From positions 1-49,293 of the forward strand of contig SGPL01000229.1 in assembly GCA_004802705.1 (NCBI GenBank): a stretch of DNA of 49,293 nucleotides, written 5' to 3'. A model generated the notes under the pieces. It was not told the origin of the DNA, searched no databases, and saw nothing but the letters and a program-made list of their open reading frames with translations. The translations under genes and the position numbers were made by a program. This document shows, one piece after another, positions 25,101 through 36,560 of the stretch. This DNA is from Bondarzewia mesenterica (taxonomy: Eukaryota > Basidiomycota > Agaricomycetes > Russulales > Bondarzewiaceae). Within the stretch, counting starts at the first letter, position 1. The number at the start of each line of letters is the position of its first letter.

Positions 25101-26874
25101 ATTGCACACCCCAGGAGTAAGTCGTCGGAGTCATGCCGAGTAACAACCACGCATCGTCCAATACCTTATAGTTTTCGGTACTGTTAGGCAGCGAAACTCG
25201 GGGGACTGGCAAAACATCAGCATTCTTGAAAGGATGATAGTGCCAACCAAAACTTTACTCTGGTCGATATGTGCGCCAATCGCGCTCTGGTACATCTCCC
25301 TGGCAGTGTCGATCTTGACCCAAAGTTGATGAGGGACGAAATCCTTTAGACCTTTAACTGCCCGGTTGCTCAGTAAATGATGATCACCCCGTTGGGAAAC
25401 AGCCATACCGTGGCGTTTCAGATAATCCTTGGCCCATGCACTTAATTCGACCCAAGCACGGAGGAGTTTCGCCCGGTTACGTCTGCCTTCCGGGGTGTTG
25501 GCATCAACGCTTGGAGGATGCAAAGCCATTTCCTGCTCTTTGCTGTCGAGGAGCTCTCGAGGCTCGAAGCCCAGTGCCTTGAAGATATTTTCCCTGAAAA
25601 GGCTTAGCAAATGCATGGCTGTATATCAAAGATACTCACGAAGTCGTATTCCATCCCACCTTCGACTGGAACGTTTTTCTCTTCACAGGGAGGATCCGAC
25701 CCTCGTTTTGCCAGAGCCTTTTTTCAACGATGCTGTACGAAGATAGCTATCAGCATCAGTGTGAGACGCGCACGAAGGCTACGCACGTCAAAATTGTCTC
25801 CCAACCAACCATCACGCCCTCGTGTCCACTCTTACCCGGCAATGGGTTATCTATCTTGTGCTTGACGAAATCTTCGATGTATTTGACGGGGATGACTCCG
25901 GGAATAACCTCGGACGCGACACAATAGAACGAGCACTGGCAACAGACGTACAAGTCCAATAGATCTCCCTCTTCCTCCTCGTCCTCTTCCATCGGCTCTC
26001 CCTTCTCGATCGCCTTCTCCAGTGCATCCTTGTCCAGCTCGTCCAAATGCAGTGTGACCTTGCGCCGCCTGCGCTTCTCTAGCATCGCGCTCTCCCACTC
26101 GCTCCGGCGAAACGCTGGCGTGAGCTGGCGCGCGTCGACCGCTCGCTCGTAGACATGCAGATGGTGTGTCCTATTCGCCTGTCCGCGCTGGTGCTCGCCT
26201 TCGCCAATGCACGAACCCATTTTGCACCGGCGCGCCTAGTCGAGCAGTGGCACCGTGTTGTTCTTGAGGAATGAGTGCGCGAGTGGAGGAAAGAAGGAGG
26301 AAGACTTCCAAAGGATGATGACCCACCCGTTGTGCCTAGTGCAGTAGTACGTGTTTGTGTGCGGCACGGCAGTGCGCACTTCCTCGGCGGTCAGCTGGAC
26401 GAACGGCAGAGGAGCGGCGGAGGAGCCAGATGCAATGGGAGGAGAGGAGGAGGAGCTGGGGGTGGACGGAGGGAAGGAAGGGATTTTGATATCAGGAGGC
26501 GAGACACTCACTGAGAAGAGAGAGTGCAGTGGGTTGTGGAGTTTGTCTGCGAGCAGAGGTGGCAGGATGCCAGAACTTGGGCGATGATGCTTCTCACGCA
26601 CGGCCACGTTCCACCAGTCGTTCTCCTCCTCCTCATCGCGTCCATCGATGTTGATCTTGTCCGCAGTCAGGACAGATGCATACGAGCCCACGCCGCCATA
26701 CGTTTCCCAATTGTTGTCATGGACTGGCCTTGACCAATAATTTGCGGGCTCTTCTCCCCACCCAGCCCTCGCGGGCTCTGTCCAGTCTGTGGAAGTATCC
26801 ATAGTGGACGGGGTCTGCTCGTACNTCTGAAACGGGTGTGGGATCGTGTCCTGCTCAGAGGCGAGTGCTGGCAT
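22148..26874 (-). CDS. Ubp2-like ubiquitin carboxyl-terminal hydrolase with two frame lesions
   Basis: About 14 exons on the minus strand encode roughly 1300 residues. Exon 1 (26874-25787) holds an N-terminal domain with YYCTRHNGWVIILW and HHLHVYERAVDA. The catalytic Cys box, GLNQLGNTCYLNSLLQ, is in exon 7 (24324-24236). HDVSECMDNCIFQIE follows across the 23460/23404 junction. The His box WGHYFFYSRHLPEKPDSWF with YNDSD is in exon 13. In exon 1 the codon at 26238-26236 is TAG although the frame is open and family-like on both sides; a Gln there (CAG) would fit. An 87-nt in-frame intron ending at this TAG is possible but its donor is weak. At the exon 12/13 junction (about 22749/22701) the conserved frames do not match by one base. 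Either the gene is decaying or these are sequence errors. It would cleave ubiquitin chains; Ubp2 acts on Lys63 chains with Rsp5. Confidence 0.85.
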
Positions 26875-27940
26875 GTGATCATCTTCCGATACCAGCTCGG
26901 GTTCGCGAAAAGGAGATGAATATTTGCTTTGAGAGGGTGCAGANGAGAAGTAGTAACTGATGGTGGACGAGCCGATGGCTGTTGGACGAGAGGGGAGTGG
27001 CGGGGGATTCTGTGACTGGGTGCCATAGAATGTCGTGGGCGATATATATTTGTCCGTAACATCGNGATTGGTAGAAGACNTCGCAGACTTGTTGCCGAAC
27101 TTGCCAGTGAGTGTTTGACTTGTCCATCTGAGCAGCTATTAACAAATGTGTGGGGAACGGGTGGCTGCTTCAAAATGATGCAAGCTGGATAAGGAGCATC
27201 AGAACCAAAGACTAAAAAAAAAGAGATAAATAGTGATCTACCGTTATAACGCAGAGCCTCAGAGTCGCTGGTAGAGGTACTGCGTGCTGTGGCCGGCTTA
27301 ACACAAACCGAGGGCCCTTCAGCTGTAGTGTGCATGGGAGTCTCAAGAGGAGAGCCATGNGTTNAAGATGACGCATCGNAGCANGTTCTGGCANGATGCG
27401 CCCTGATTGTACGTTGTACGATAGTCTTCTTTTCNTGTGCTTTTGATCAGACGGTTGCGGCTTCNGTCAGGGTTTGGTCCTCNCTACGTCATGGCCACCC
27501 TACTCGTCCTTGGAGCCATTCCATCTGGTCTCGCTGGCACCGTCTCCTTCGCCGGCGGTCTTCCTTTGCAGCCATGGTGGCTTGTAAGCCTTCATCTCGA
27601 GTCATCACTACTGCGCCTGACATTTATCTNTCTTTCAGTCTACTCCCCGTCNAGTGAGAGCACACCCAGGTGCAAGCGGTCGACCAACAGTGAAAAGGGA
27701 TCAACAGGGTGAAGCAGAGGGCGAGGAGACAGCACAGTAAGATGTCCACTCCTGGAGAGAGATGCCCAATTGTGAACGCTGCCCGCCCAGATATGATCAC
27801 CGTGACGTGCGGTCGGAGCATCGGTTGTCAACAAACTGAAGGGCGAAACGTGATCTGATGCAGGTAGCTTGTCGAAGCTGAGATTTATGTCTGAGCCGTT
27901 GAAAGAATGATGAGAGTTCGAGGAGCCCTTGCTCTTCAAC
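26875..27940. other. Low-quality unassigned stretch with N runs
   Basis: It contains the promoter side of the Ubp2-like gene and no complete gene. A plus-strand segment near 27465-27580 reads YVMATLLVLGAIPSGLAGT and ends GLPLQPWW before a GTAAGC donor, which looks like an exon with a hydrophobic stretch. I do not recognise it. About ten undetermined bases prevent a better reading. Confidence 0.3.
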
Positions 27941-27949
27941 CAAGACTAG

Positions 27950-30852
27950 GTTGCGATAACGATTCTTGAAGGTCTGCCCATTCAAAATACTAAGCTGCAT
28001 CATCCAGCTGGCACGGTTGTGGCCCTCAACAATCTATCTTTTTACAGCCACATCCGGCTGTTCATTTGCATTTGCATCACGCACGGCCTTGCCACCACCA
28101 CGACCTCCCTCTTGATCCATCAGCAACGTCATAGTTGTCCACGAGGGCGATGAGGCACAGAGAGAGTGGCATGTCGCTGGACTTGAATCCATCGGAGGAA
28201 TTGTCTGGAGACGGCCGAATTTGCAGCACGGTCTCATCATCAGCTATTGTATGTATTGAGGCTGGATGATGTGGAGTAGGCATGAGCAATTCGCGTTCAT
28301 CTCCCAAGTTCAAATTGTCCACTGGCGAAGCGGTTTCGAATGGCAAACCCTGAGCACTGCGTGTTTCCAAGTTTGCACGCATTGTGAGATCAACTGGGGT
28401 CAAAGTCAGCAAGCGAAAGTCGATGCAGGCTCCTACATGTATGCTTACTGAGAAAACCGGCGATGTTGAAACTGGGAGGACCAGGCTGACCAATGCTACT
28501 GAAATAATCTTGACATTTAGGGAATTCTCCGGAGTAGACAAGTTTGCCCTGTGCCAGAAGAACAAATTGGTTGAAGAGAGCGACAAGATTGCTACGAGGC
28601 TGGCGAATTGTGAAGAGGACAGTTCAGTTGTAATCGCGTGCGAGAGAAACCAGGCTCTCGACGACGTTGAAGGCGTTATATGCGTCGAGTCCTGCTAGTC
28701 GCTTAGATCTGATGACATGCAATAAAATCAGGCTAATGGCTTACTGCTCGTAGGCTCATCCAGGAACAGAATTGATGGGCTAGTGACGAGTCTGCAGGCA
28801 ATAGATACCCGACGCTGCTCACCACCAGAGATGGACTGGCGACCTGTATGAATGTTAAGAACCCAAACCTATACACAATATATCAAACAACTCACCAGAA
28901 TCTCCGATACGCATATCCTTGATGTCCAAAATTCCCAACTCATTCATCGTCTCCAGCATCCTGTACGTCTTTGCCTCCAGACTCATATCCCTGGGCAAGC
29001 GCAGCAATGCCGAATAGAGCCCCGTCTCGTACACAGTCAGCGTGCTCATAGGCGTGTCCTCCTAATCCACAAACCCGACAACCTTCCTGAACTGTTCATT
29101 GCCGACCTCGCGGCTGTTCACAAGTGTCGTGCCGGTCACCGCACCGCGCTTACGCTTGCGAGCAAGAAGAATATCGAGGAACGTTGACTTGCCAGTGCCT
29201 GATGGGCCCGTGATAGCCATCACTTGTCCAGGTTTGATGCTACCTTAAATAGAGTCGAGAATTGTGTGCCCACCAAGCTTGTATGTAACATCATGAAAAT
29301 GGAGTGAGGCGGGAACGTGGTCTGTCATCGATCGGGAAGATTCGTCGTCCGGAAGGCGGATTTTGCTGAAGTCACTCTTGCGAGCGTGACCGGCGTACCA
29401 GATAACTGAATGAAGGGCCCATAAGCAATGCCCCGGAAATAAGGTTGTATGAATTGACACACCTGCTGAGGTGAAAACGATGAAGCACCCAGCACCAGCA
29501 ATACTTAGAGCTACCCATCGTGTATTGTCGGGCTTGACAGGTCTCTGCAATACTTATTCACGATAAAGTCCAGTCAACGTCAAAAAGGAAACGTACCGAC
29601 TTGAGAATAATGCAGGCACTCTCCTCCTTCACATTCTAGAGTGATATATGCATCTCCAAAGATGTCATTAATGAGCTGATTCATCGCCGGCTCCTCAAAT
29701 TTGCATCCGTCTCCCGTTTTGCAACTGAAAATAGCTGGACCCTTGATCTCCTCCGTCAAGAAATCAGATACATCTATCAGCTCATTAGCTCTGAACAATT
29801 ATCATTAATCCATAGAATGCGTACCAACACTGCCGTCTTCGCCACAAATAAACCTGTTGGGTACGCAGCTGCACTTAATGTCTTCACATTTGTAGAGCGT
29901 TGTATCGCCGGGCTGAACCTCGGTCTTGCAATTACTCGGAGCTCAATAGACGACTCGACCTGGGAGGTCCAAAATTGGAAATCGCAGGTTGCGTCGGATG
30001 CGTCGCAGCTAAATGTCACCTGGGGAGGGCGGTCCGAAAGCATATCAAGGATTTTGCGGTCTACGCACTGGTTAGGTATTGGAAAGGGGTAAATTTGAAG
30101 CCTACGCACTGGTGACACCGCAAAACTGAGGGTTGCTGAAGACCGTCTCACCGCCTGAGTAAAAAGTCATGTTTGCTGTGATATCGGTGTCAAGAGAAGA
30201 GACACCGCCTGCTAGTGGGAAGTTCTTGCACGCATCGTCCGCTTGACAGACTGAGGCATACATTTCAGCAGTCTTCTCAGGAGGATCACGCTGGATTAGA
30301 CGCACCGTTGCAGTTGATACCTCCCCAGCCATCTTTGCATTCACATTGCTTTTCTTCTTAGCGTAGGTGCCGTTTATCACCATCGGCCAATGAGTCGCAC
30401 TCTTCATCAAGAAGTCAGATACAGTCGATACAGATCTGATCGACTAGTAGACGTACGGGGTGTAAGGCAGTCTATGTCTCCCCATCCGGGAGGGAATTTG
30501 CGCTGCCCATCATATGGATCACATTCTCCATACTGTCCGCACGTAAAAGCAGGAAGAAGACAATTGAAGCATGGCGGGCACTTCTCTGCGAGGCAGTACG
30601 TTAAAAGTCAGGAAGCCCACAAAGAAGCCNAGAAGATGAAAATGCACCTAACGACCGGGCGCTGTCCAAAACATATCCCAGTTCGACTTAGACCCATAAT
30701 ATCAGAACTGAGCCGTAGAACATACCGTCAACTCGAAACTGGACAATCCTAGAAGTACGGTTGGAGTTGTTCCGTGAACTAGCAGCTGTTACCGATAAAA
30801 CCGGCAGAGACAGTAGCGATACAAATGTAAGAGAGCACATAGTATACGTCAT
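27950..30852 (-). pseudogene. Truncated ADP1-like ABC transporter (ABCG family with EGF-like N-terminus)
   Basis: Minus strand, introns retained. The start at 30852 gives a signal peptide (TFVSLLSLPVLSVTAASS). EGF-like pieces follow: KCPPCFNCLLPAFTCGQYGE, then a KFPPGWG where KCPPGWG is expected, and QCECKDGWGGINCN. After KILDMLSDRPPQVTFSCD there is a frameshift near 29950. The nucleotide-binding domain has GPSGTGKST (Walker A), SISGGEQRR (signature) and ILFLDEPTS (Walker B). Stops interrupt it at 29247-29245 (TAA), 29064-29062 (TAG) and 28626-28624 (TGA). The switch His of the HQPR motif is Arg (28605-28603). Homology fades soon after an ILNGQTFKNRYRN stretch near 27950, so the membrane domain is missing. 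It cannot make a working transporter. Confidence 0.85.
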
Positions 30853-30869
30853 AAGACGCGAGTGACCCA

Positions 30870-31070
30870 GGTGATCACCCTGAAGCGTGGCAGAAGGGTG
30901 GGCATATCATCAACCCAAAGACTGGTCACCAGGCTTCGTGTGATAAGGCAACGGTCATCAGTTCATTTCCGAACCTAGGGTTGCTAGAACCGGCCATAGC
31001 GAGTTCAATTCACCACACGTCGCAAGGCTTGAGCTTTGTGTCGATGGATTAGTAGGTGAGTGGACACTTG
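30870..31070. repeat. Direct repeat, copy 1 of a 201-bp unit
   Basis: This unit recurs 214 bases downstream with two mismatches by my reading (A/G at the GTTCATTTCC site and C/T at the CACGTCGC site). It begins with the perfect palindrome GGTGATCACC. The flanking GAGTGACCCA is also repeated in altered form before copy 2, so the duplicated block is slightly longer. It lies just upstream of the ABC transporter remnant. Confidence 0.9.
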
Positions 31071-31083
31071 AGCGACCCAAGTA

Positions 31084-31284
31084 GGTGATCACCCTGAAGC
31101 GTGGCAGAAGGGTGGGCATATCATCAACCCAAAGACTGGTCACCAGGCTTCGTGTGATAAGGCAACGGTCATCAGTTCGTTTCCGAACCTAGGGTTGCTA
31201 GAACCGGCCATAGCGAGTTCAATTCACCACACGTTGCAAGGCTTGAGCTTTGTGTCGATGGATTAGTAGGTGAGTGGACACTTG
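31084..31284. repeat. Direct repeat, copy 2 of a 201-bp unit
   Basis: Partner of 30870-31070, same orientation, separated by 13 bases. The near identity means the duplication is recent compared with the decayed genes on either side. No open frame of note crosses the unit and no terminal inverted repeats are evident. Confidence 0.9.
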
Positions 31285-32310
31285 GGTTGCGACGTGGCAT
31301 AGGCTCTGCATCATGTCACGTCACGTCACACCAAGCGAATAGTGAACTATAGTGAAGCCAGCGATTTAATTCGGAGCTACAATGCTACAAAACAAAAGAG
31401 AAGAGATTAGTTGCACGAACCTTACGATTTTGTAGTGACACTAGTTCGACTCTAATTATGATTTCCGATTAGGGAAAATCGTTACTTATTTATAGAGAAT
31501 TCGGGAAACTAGGGGACTACAAATCGCGAACTGAGTCGACTACAAAAACTGAACTAGGGTTATCGTGCAGTAGACTAGACTTTCCAACTGACCTCACTTC
31601 ATTCGTGCGTAGTGTCTCTACCGGTATTTTTGATTACCGGTAGTCGAAGCAACGCGACTTCAACTTTTGTTTTTTGCTGCATTTTCTCTCTCTTCCTGTG
31701 TCCTGTCGCCCACGATTTTCTCTCATCGGACGTCGAACTTTTGTTCGCATCTACCGTGTCAATTTTTTCCCCTAAACGCGACGACATCACGCTCGTGGAC
31801 ATTTCACCCGTGCCCCCGATGCGTTCTTGTGGACATGCGACCACAGGACGAGCATGACACTGACCTTCTTCTCAACCAACGCATCTTCCTGGTCCCCATG
31901 GCATCTGGGAGCACGATCCTGACGCCCCCGAGACCGAGTGAATGTCAACTCAGGGTTGATGCCAATTGTCAAGCCCTCCCCATCTCCTCTTCCGAATCGG
32001 TATCATTAATGCCCTCGCTCGCTCAGGCGTGGCGTCGGTATCATGGGAGGCAGAAAATGGCCAGCGATGGGCACGCTGTCTGAGTACATCGCGGTCGAGC
32101 GGGACCAGATCATCCTCAGTTCCGACCATCTCGATGACGTGCATGTAGCAGCTTGGCCATTGGGCGGCGTCACAGTGTAGAGGTTCGTCTCGGGTGTCCC
32201 AAACTACGCTCGTTTCCTCACACTTCTTCTCAAGGGCTGTCGTGGTCAACGCACAAGTCGACAAGGGACAAAGAGCACACCACAGATCATGCAGTCACCA
32301 ATACCGTCAG
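31285..32310. other. Unassigned stretch upstream of the Sec2-like fragment
   Basis: The part up to about 31600 is AT-rich and has no coding signal. The rest holds overlapping chance frames; the missing N-terminus of the Sec2-like gene might lie here but I could not recognise it. Confidence 0.4.
31618..31643. repeat. Perfect 9-bp inverted repeat with 8-base loop
   Basis: CTACCGGTA and TACCGGTAG flank TTTTTGAT. It could form a stable hairpin in DNA or RNA. No transposon terminus motif (for example CTRR) follows within 12 bases. Confidence 0.8.
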
Positions 32311-32314
32311 CGAC

Positions 32315-33345
32315 AAAGCAATTACGATGCACAAGCATTGGTGATCGCCTCTCTGCGCTCGCAAGTCCAAGACCTCTTTTCATAGGTAACACAATTCAAC
32401 AATAAACTCGTCAAATCATACGACAGTGTTTCCGACCTCGAGGACGACCTCCACGTCTCTTCCCAGAATCTCCGCACATCCTCCCTCAAGGTCTCCCAAC
32501 TCGAGCTCAAACGCACTCAACATCTCTCTGCGCTCAATACTGGCTTGTTGCTCTTGAATGCACAGGTGATGGCGGAGCTCATGTGGCTCATGGAGAAGGC
32601 GACGGATGAGGTTGCGTGGAGGGGTCAAGCGGAGAGTGTGCAAGTGGAGATTGAGGAGGATTTGGATGATCTCAGTGCAGGGCTGTTCAACCAGGCCAAT
32701 ACCATGGTTGCAGAGGCGCGGTTCACGCATGCACAGAGCAAGNGCAAGGTAGAGGATGCGGAGCACGCACTCAAAGAGGCTGAGGAGGTNGTTGGGCTCA
32801 TGCAGCAGNGAATGCAGGGTTTGCAGGACGAGAAGGAGGAGTCGGAGCGGAGATTGGATGAGATGGCCATTACGATGGGCAAGAGCAAGTNGGTAGAGCG
32901 TNTGCCATTGCTTGCNTCTTCGAGGGCCCTGCGCCTCCTCAGCTCGCATTTGCCATACCAGGAGTTCCTCTTCTTCGTCGCGCACCTGCNTTCTCTCCGT
33001 CTGGCCTCGCCACAGCCTCCCGTGATATCGACGTCGTTCCCGCTGCTCTTNCTGGCCCGGCTGCTCNTTCATCATTTTCGACGTCCTTCCGCCGTTCTTC
33101 AGCAACGAGGACCCTTGGGTATACCCGAACGCGAAGTGCCAAACGAAGTGCTCTTCTCTCTGGGCACTCGCCGCTTCNGTGGCNTATACCATGANGAGAC
33201 TAGAGACACAAAGTCCATCGNGCTTCATCATCCATCACCCGAGCTTGAGTCTTCTGGCAAGCCTTGCGAATTCAGATCGTTGACGCCGAGGGAAATCAAG
33301 GATCAGTCGCGTCGATTTGTTGTCCTCAAAGTAATGCTATGAACG
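32315..33345 (+). pseudogene. Sec2-like Rab guanine-nucleotide exchange factor fragment
   Basis: The frame reads QALVIASLRSQVQDLFS, then TAG at 32383-32385, then VTQFNNKLVKSYDSVSDLED; CAG (Gln) at the stop would restore a continuous coiled coil. The helix continues through LEDDLHVSSQNLRTSSLK to a Sec2-type exchange core, DDLSAGLFNQANTMVAEAR, and on to GLQDEKEESERR. A later piece, SSHLPYQEFLFFVAHL followed by LARLL, resembles the conserved region after the coiled coil; homology is then lost near 33090. In fungi Sec2 activates the exocytic Rab Sec4. The N-terminus before Gln-Ala-Leu-Val and the C-terminal half are absent, and about ten N positions fall inside. I read it as a broken copy. Confidence 0.75.
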
Positions 33346-33348
33346 TCT

Positions 33349-34868
33349 ATGACACTCTCTTCGTCTCCCAAGTCCTCTCATACTATCACCGCCAACGACG
33401 CTACGACAAGCCGAAAGAGACAACGTTCATCGTCCATGGATTCTGCTACTTCGTCTTCCTCACTCAACCGATCCGCCTCGGAGGTCCCTACGGACAACAC
33501 CCGGACTCGCAGCCCACGAACCCAATTTCAAGACATCTCGCATCTTTCTTCATTCGATCCCACTTCCAATGACATTGACGTATACATGGCCTCCCAAGGC
33601 GAGGCAGATATCCCGCAAACCATTGTTCCTGATTCTATTTCACCAACTACCCCGCAAGCAGAGCCTGCCGATATTTCTTCCCGTCTACAGGAAAGGCAGT
33701 CTCTCATAGAGACAGCTAGAAAGAGGCCGATGAATGAGGGCGATACCTGGTGTGTTGTCTCCCAGACCTGGTTCAGCCGCTGGAAAAAGGCAGTGAGTGG
33801 CATAGAGGACAAGGAGGGTGGCATGCTAGACGAGAAAGACCTCGGGCCCGTAGATAACTCTGACATCCTCGAAACCAATGGAGCACTACTGTTAGCAGCC
33901 GAAGAGGGATTCAATGTTGAATTTGTTCCCGAGGATGCGTGGCATCTTCTTGTCAACTGGTGCGTCTTATTCTTTTGTATGATTCTGATCTCTTTCTGAT
34001 CTCGTACTTTAATTTTCTATCTTGCTTTAGGTATGGTCAACCATCCCATCCCATTTCTCGCAAAGTTATCAAACGCGGAATGCGTCATCAACTTGGACTG
34101 GAACTACAGCCTCCTCGCCTTAGGGTTTTTCGTCTCACCGGTGCTCCCAACTCAACGGCGAGCTCCAGCCCACGAGACAAGATATTTATCAATGAGTCTA
34201 TCACAGCATCAGTCAGAGATCTTATCAATGATCTCGCAAGAGCTGTCGGATCCACCTCGACGGAGGATCATCGTGTGTGGAAGGTTCAATGCTGGGGACA
34301 CAGACGGATCCGAGTACCCGTCAGGCTTCATAATAGGCAGCTTTCGCGATGATGAAAAGATCAGCAGCGAGATCCTTGAACCAAGTGATCGCACACTCGA
34401 GGATGAAGTTTTCGAGTCGACGGACACGTTTGCAGTGGAATTTGCGAAGAACGGCAAGTGGCTCATCAGTCTGCCTGTTGACAAGACGGCCATCGCTGCA
34501 CTTCCAGCTTTTGACGTTGCACCTTGCCCACTGTTCAGTCATGATAGCGATTTTTTCAGTCGCCTTGGACAGTCTTCCACGTCAACGTCTACTGCTGTTG
34601 TTTCATTAATTAGCGGTACTGCGTCTTCGTCAAGTATCCAAGCTTCCTCTACTTTGTTGAAACCCGCAGCACCAATCAACGTGTCATCCACCAACCACCG
34701 GAAACAACAATTGCAAGCACCTGGAACTCTAGGCCTCGGAAACATGTGCGTCGATTGTGACTGAGTACTTATGCACGCTCATCATTCGATACAGGGGAAA
34801 TACATGCTTCATGAATTCTGCGCTGCAATGCCTAGCTCATACCAAAGAGCTCATAGACTATTTCCTTA
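33349..34868 (+). pseudogene. Truncated ubiquitin protease with DUSP domain (Ubp12/USP15 type)
   Basis: The start at 33349 is followed by a Ser-rich leader (TTSRKRQRSSSMDSATSSSS), then a DUSP domain: GDTWCVVSQTWFSRWKKA, LGPVDNSDILE and FVPEDAWHLLVNW, spliced at 33960/34031. The middle domain ends VWKV near 34287, where the frame must change by one base to continue FNAGDTDGSEYPSGFIIGSF. The catalytic start GTLGLGNM splices at 34744/34795 into [19 protein letters not shown]. The copy stops at the next donor (GTGAGT at 34869); nothing of the remaining catalytic domain or His box follows. It therefore has a frameshift and a 3' truncation exactly at an exon end. Confidence 0.8.
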
Positions 34869-35194
34869 GTGAGTTCCAATCGTTGCACACACTTCTTGCC
34901 AATCCGCCCATTCACGTTGTATTGTCGCCGACCAGATTCCGTCGCAGATACCCTGAGACGAAATGAGATGATCAATGAATGCTCGAGTGGGTCACAACTG
35001 GAGACACGCTGACGTTCGCTGACGTTCGACGCAGGCACCTCGCAAAGACGATGAACGCGCCTCCAAACAAAAACAGAAAGAGAGAGAAAGAGACCAGTTC
35101 GGCGGCGGGAGAACATTACGGCAAGGTGTGACTGTCACACTGGCGGGGCGGACGTGATGGGAAAGGCTATAACTCGATCGCTGGTCCTCCGCTC
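34869..35194. other. Junction between two gene fragments
   Basis: About 320 bases with no recognised coding sequence. Around 35011-35024 CTGACGTTCG appears twice in near tandem. Confidence 0.4.
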
Positions 35195-36560
35195 ATGCAG
35201 TTCCCCTACCCACCCAGCTATGTCCCTCCCCCTTTCTCCTCTCCCCCACGCAGCCACGACTCGTCTCCTCCCCTCTCCCCCCGCCTCTCTCNCAAAGTCT
35301 GTCCTCAAAGCCATCCTCGACCTCGAAGCCAGGCTCGATGCCGAGAAGGCTGTCCACCTCGATGCTGCTCCGCAACCTCGCAGACACTTGGACCGACCTT
35401 GACCGCCACTTTCGACAGTATGAGATCCGGTCCGCTGATGCCCGAGCCGCTTTCACTGACGCTTTCAGGGANGGCACCGCNAAGCTCGTCTTGGACACCA
35501 ATTCCAACGGNGTCCACTCCCCTCCCGTCTTGCTCCCCATACAGCCCTCTTCCTCCTTAAGGCAGCTCCAGCCCTNTGCCAGGCTCCCTTTGCTGACTAN
35601 GTCCATCCCTCAGGCCCTCCCCGCCCTTCCTCTCCTACCCCCTCGCAACCCCAACCCCCCTACCAGGATTCACCACCGCATCGACACCGTTGACGACCAA
35701 GCCCCTCCCTCCAAAAGACATCGTGCAACTCCCCATCCTAATTACGTACGTCCTTCCATCCCCCTTTTCTCCGTCGTGACTCATCTCCCGCACAGAATTA
35801 TCGCCCGCAAAACAATTACCTACACCCTTCTTACACCCCCGCACCCCCACGCTGCCCCCACACGCTCATGCTCAAGGCGGATGCCACTCTCGCACTCCGT
35901 CTCGTCGCTCGCGTTCACGTTCGTCCTCTTTGTCCCTCGAGGAGATCTTGCTTCAAGTCACCACCGACGACCGCGACCGTCCCATCTCCTCCTCCAACCC
36001 CGCTGCTCTAAATTCTTACTACCGCCCTCCTTCTCCCGATTACCCGGGCTATCGCGTCCGCGGCACCCACCAAGTCTCTCCTTCCCTCACCGCGTCCAAT
36101 TCCGCCCGCAGTCCCTCCCAGGGCAACCGCGCTGCGCTCCAGAGCTATCAGACTCATATATTCGCAACCCCCGTCACTGGGCCCCCAGGAAAGAGGGCCA
36201 AGCTGACGCGTGAAGGGTCTCTCACTCTTCCTTCATCTTCGATGTCCACCGCGCGTCAGAGCCAACAGCATCATCGGTGAGCCCACCTCTATCCCTTTTC
36301 TCAAAGACCTGACTGACCGACATCGATCCAGACCCTCCCCCACGCTCCCGCCCCCGTCCCGGCGCCGATGGGCTCATACCCATCGACCAACAACAAGGGC
36401 CAGAGGATCTATTGACAGTGCGGCTTGCCCGGTCGCTACAAGGACGGCAAGTGCATCGAAAAGTGGGGCCCAGGTCCTGAGGGTCCTGGCACTGTATGCG
36501 ACCGCTGCCGCAAAAAAATGAAACGCGTTGAGCAACGTGGCACGATGCCCGGTCCCGATC
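35195..36560 (+). pseudogene. Zinc-finger (GATA-like) protein fragment
   Basis: An N-terminal Pro/Ser-rich leader starts with MQFPYPPSYVPPPFSSPP, then a helix SVLKAILDLEARLDAEKAVH. The frame then shifts near 35390 to DLDRHFRQYEIRSADARAAF. Long Pro/Ser/Arg-rich regions follow. At 36413-36415 TGA interrupts the frame just before QCGLPGRYKDGKC; the rest of the finger, GPGTVCDRCRKKMKRVE, is intact. The stop falls where the first Cys of a CxxC pair would be, so both the finger and the frame are broken. The four-Cys spacing resembles a treble-clef finger of the GATA type; I am unsure of the exact family. Confidence 0.6.

Noticed and set aside
30870..31284. Direct repeats as a CRISPR array or LTR pair
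   Set aside because: Only two long units with 13 bases between them, in a eukaryotic genome; no LTR-type TG...CA ends and no internal retroelement genes.
31618..31643. Hairpin as a Helitron 3' terminus
   Set aside because: No CTRR motif follows within about 12 bases and no matching 5' TC end was seen, so the hairpin alone is not enough.
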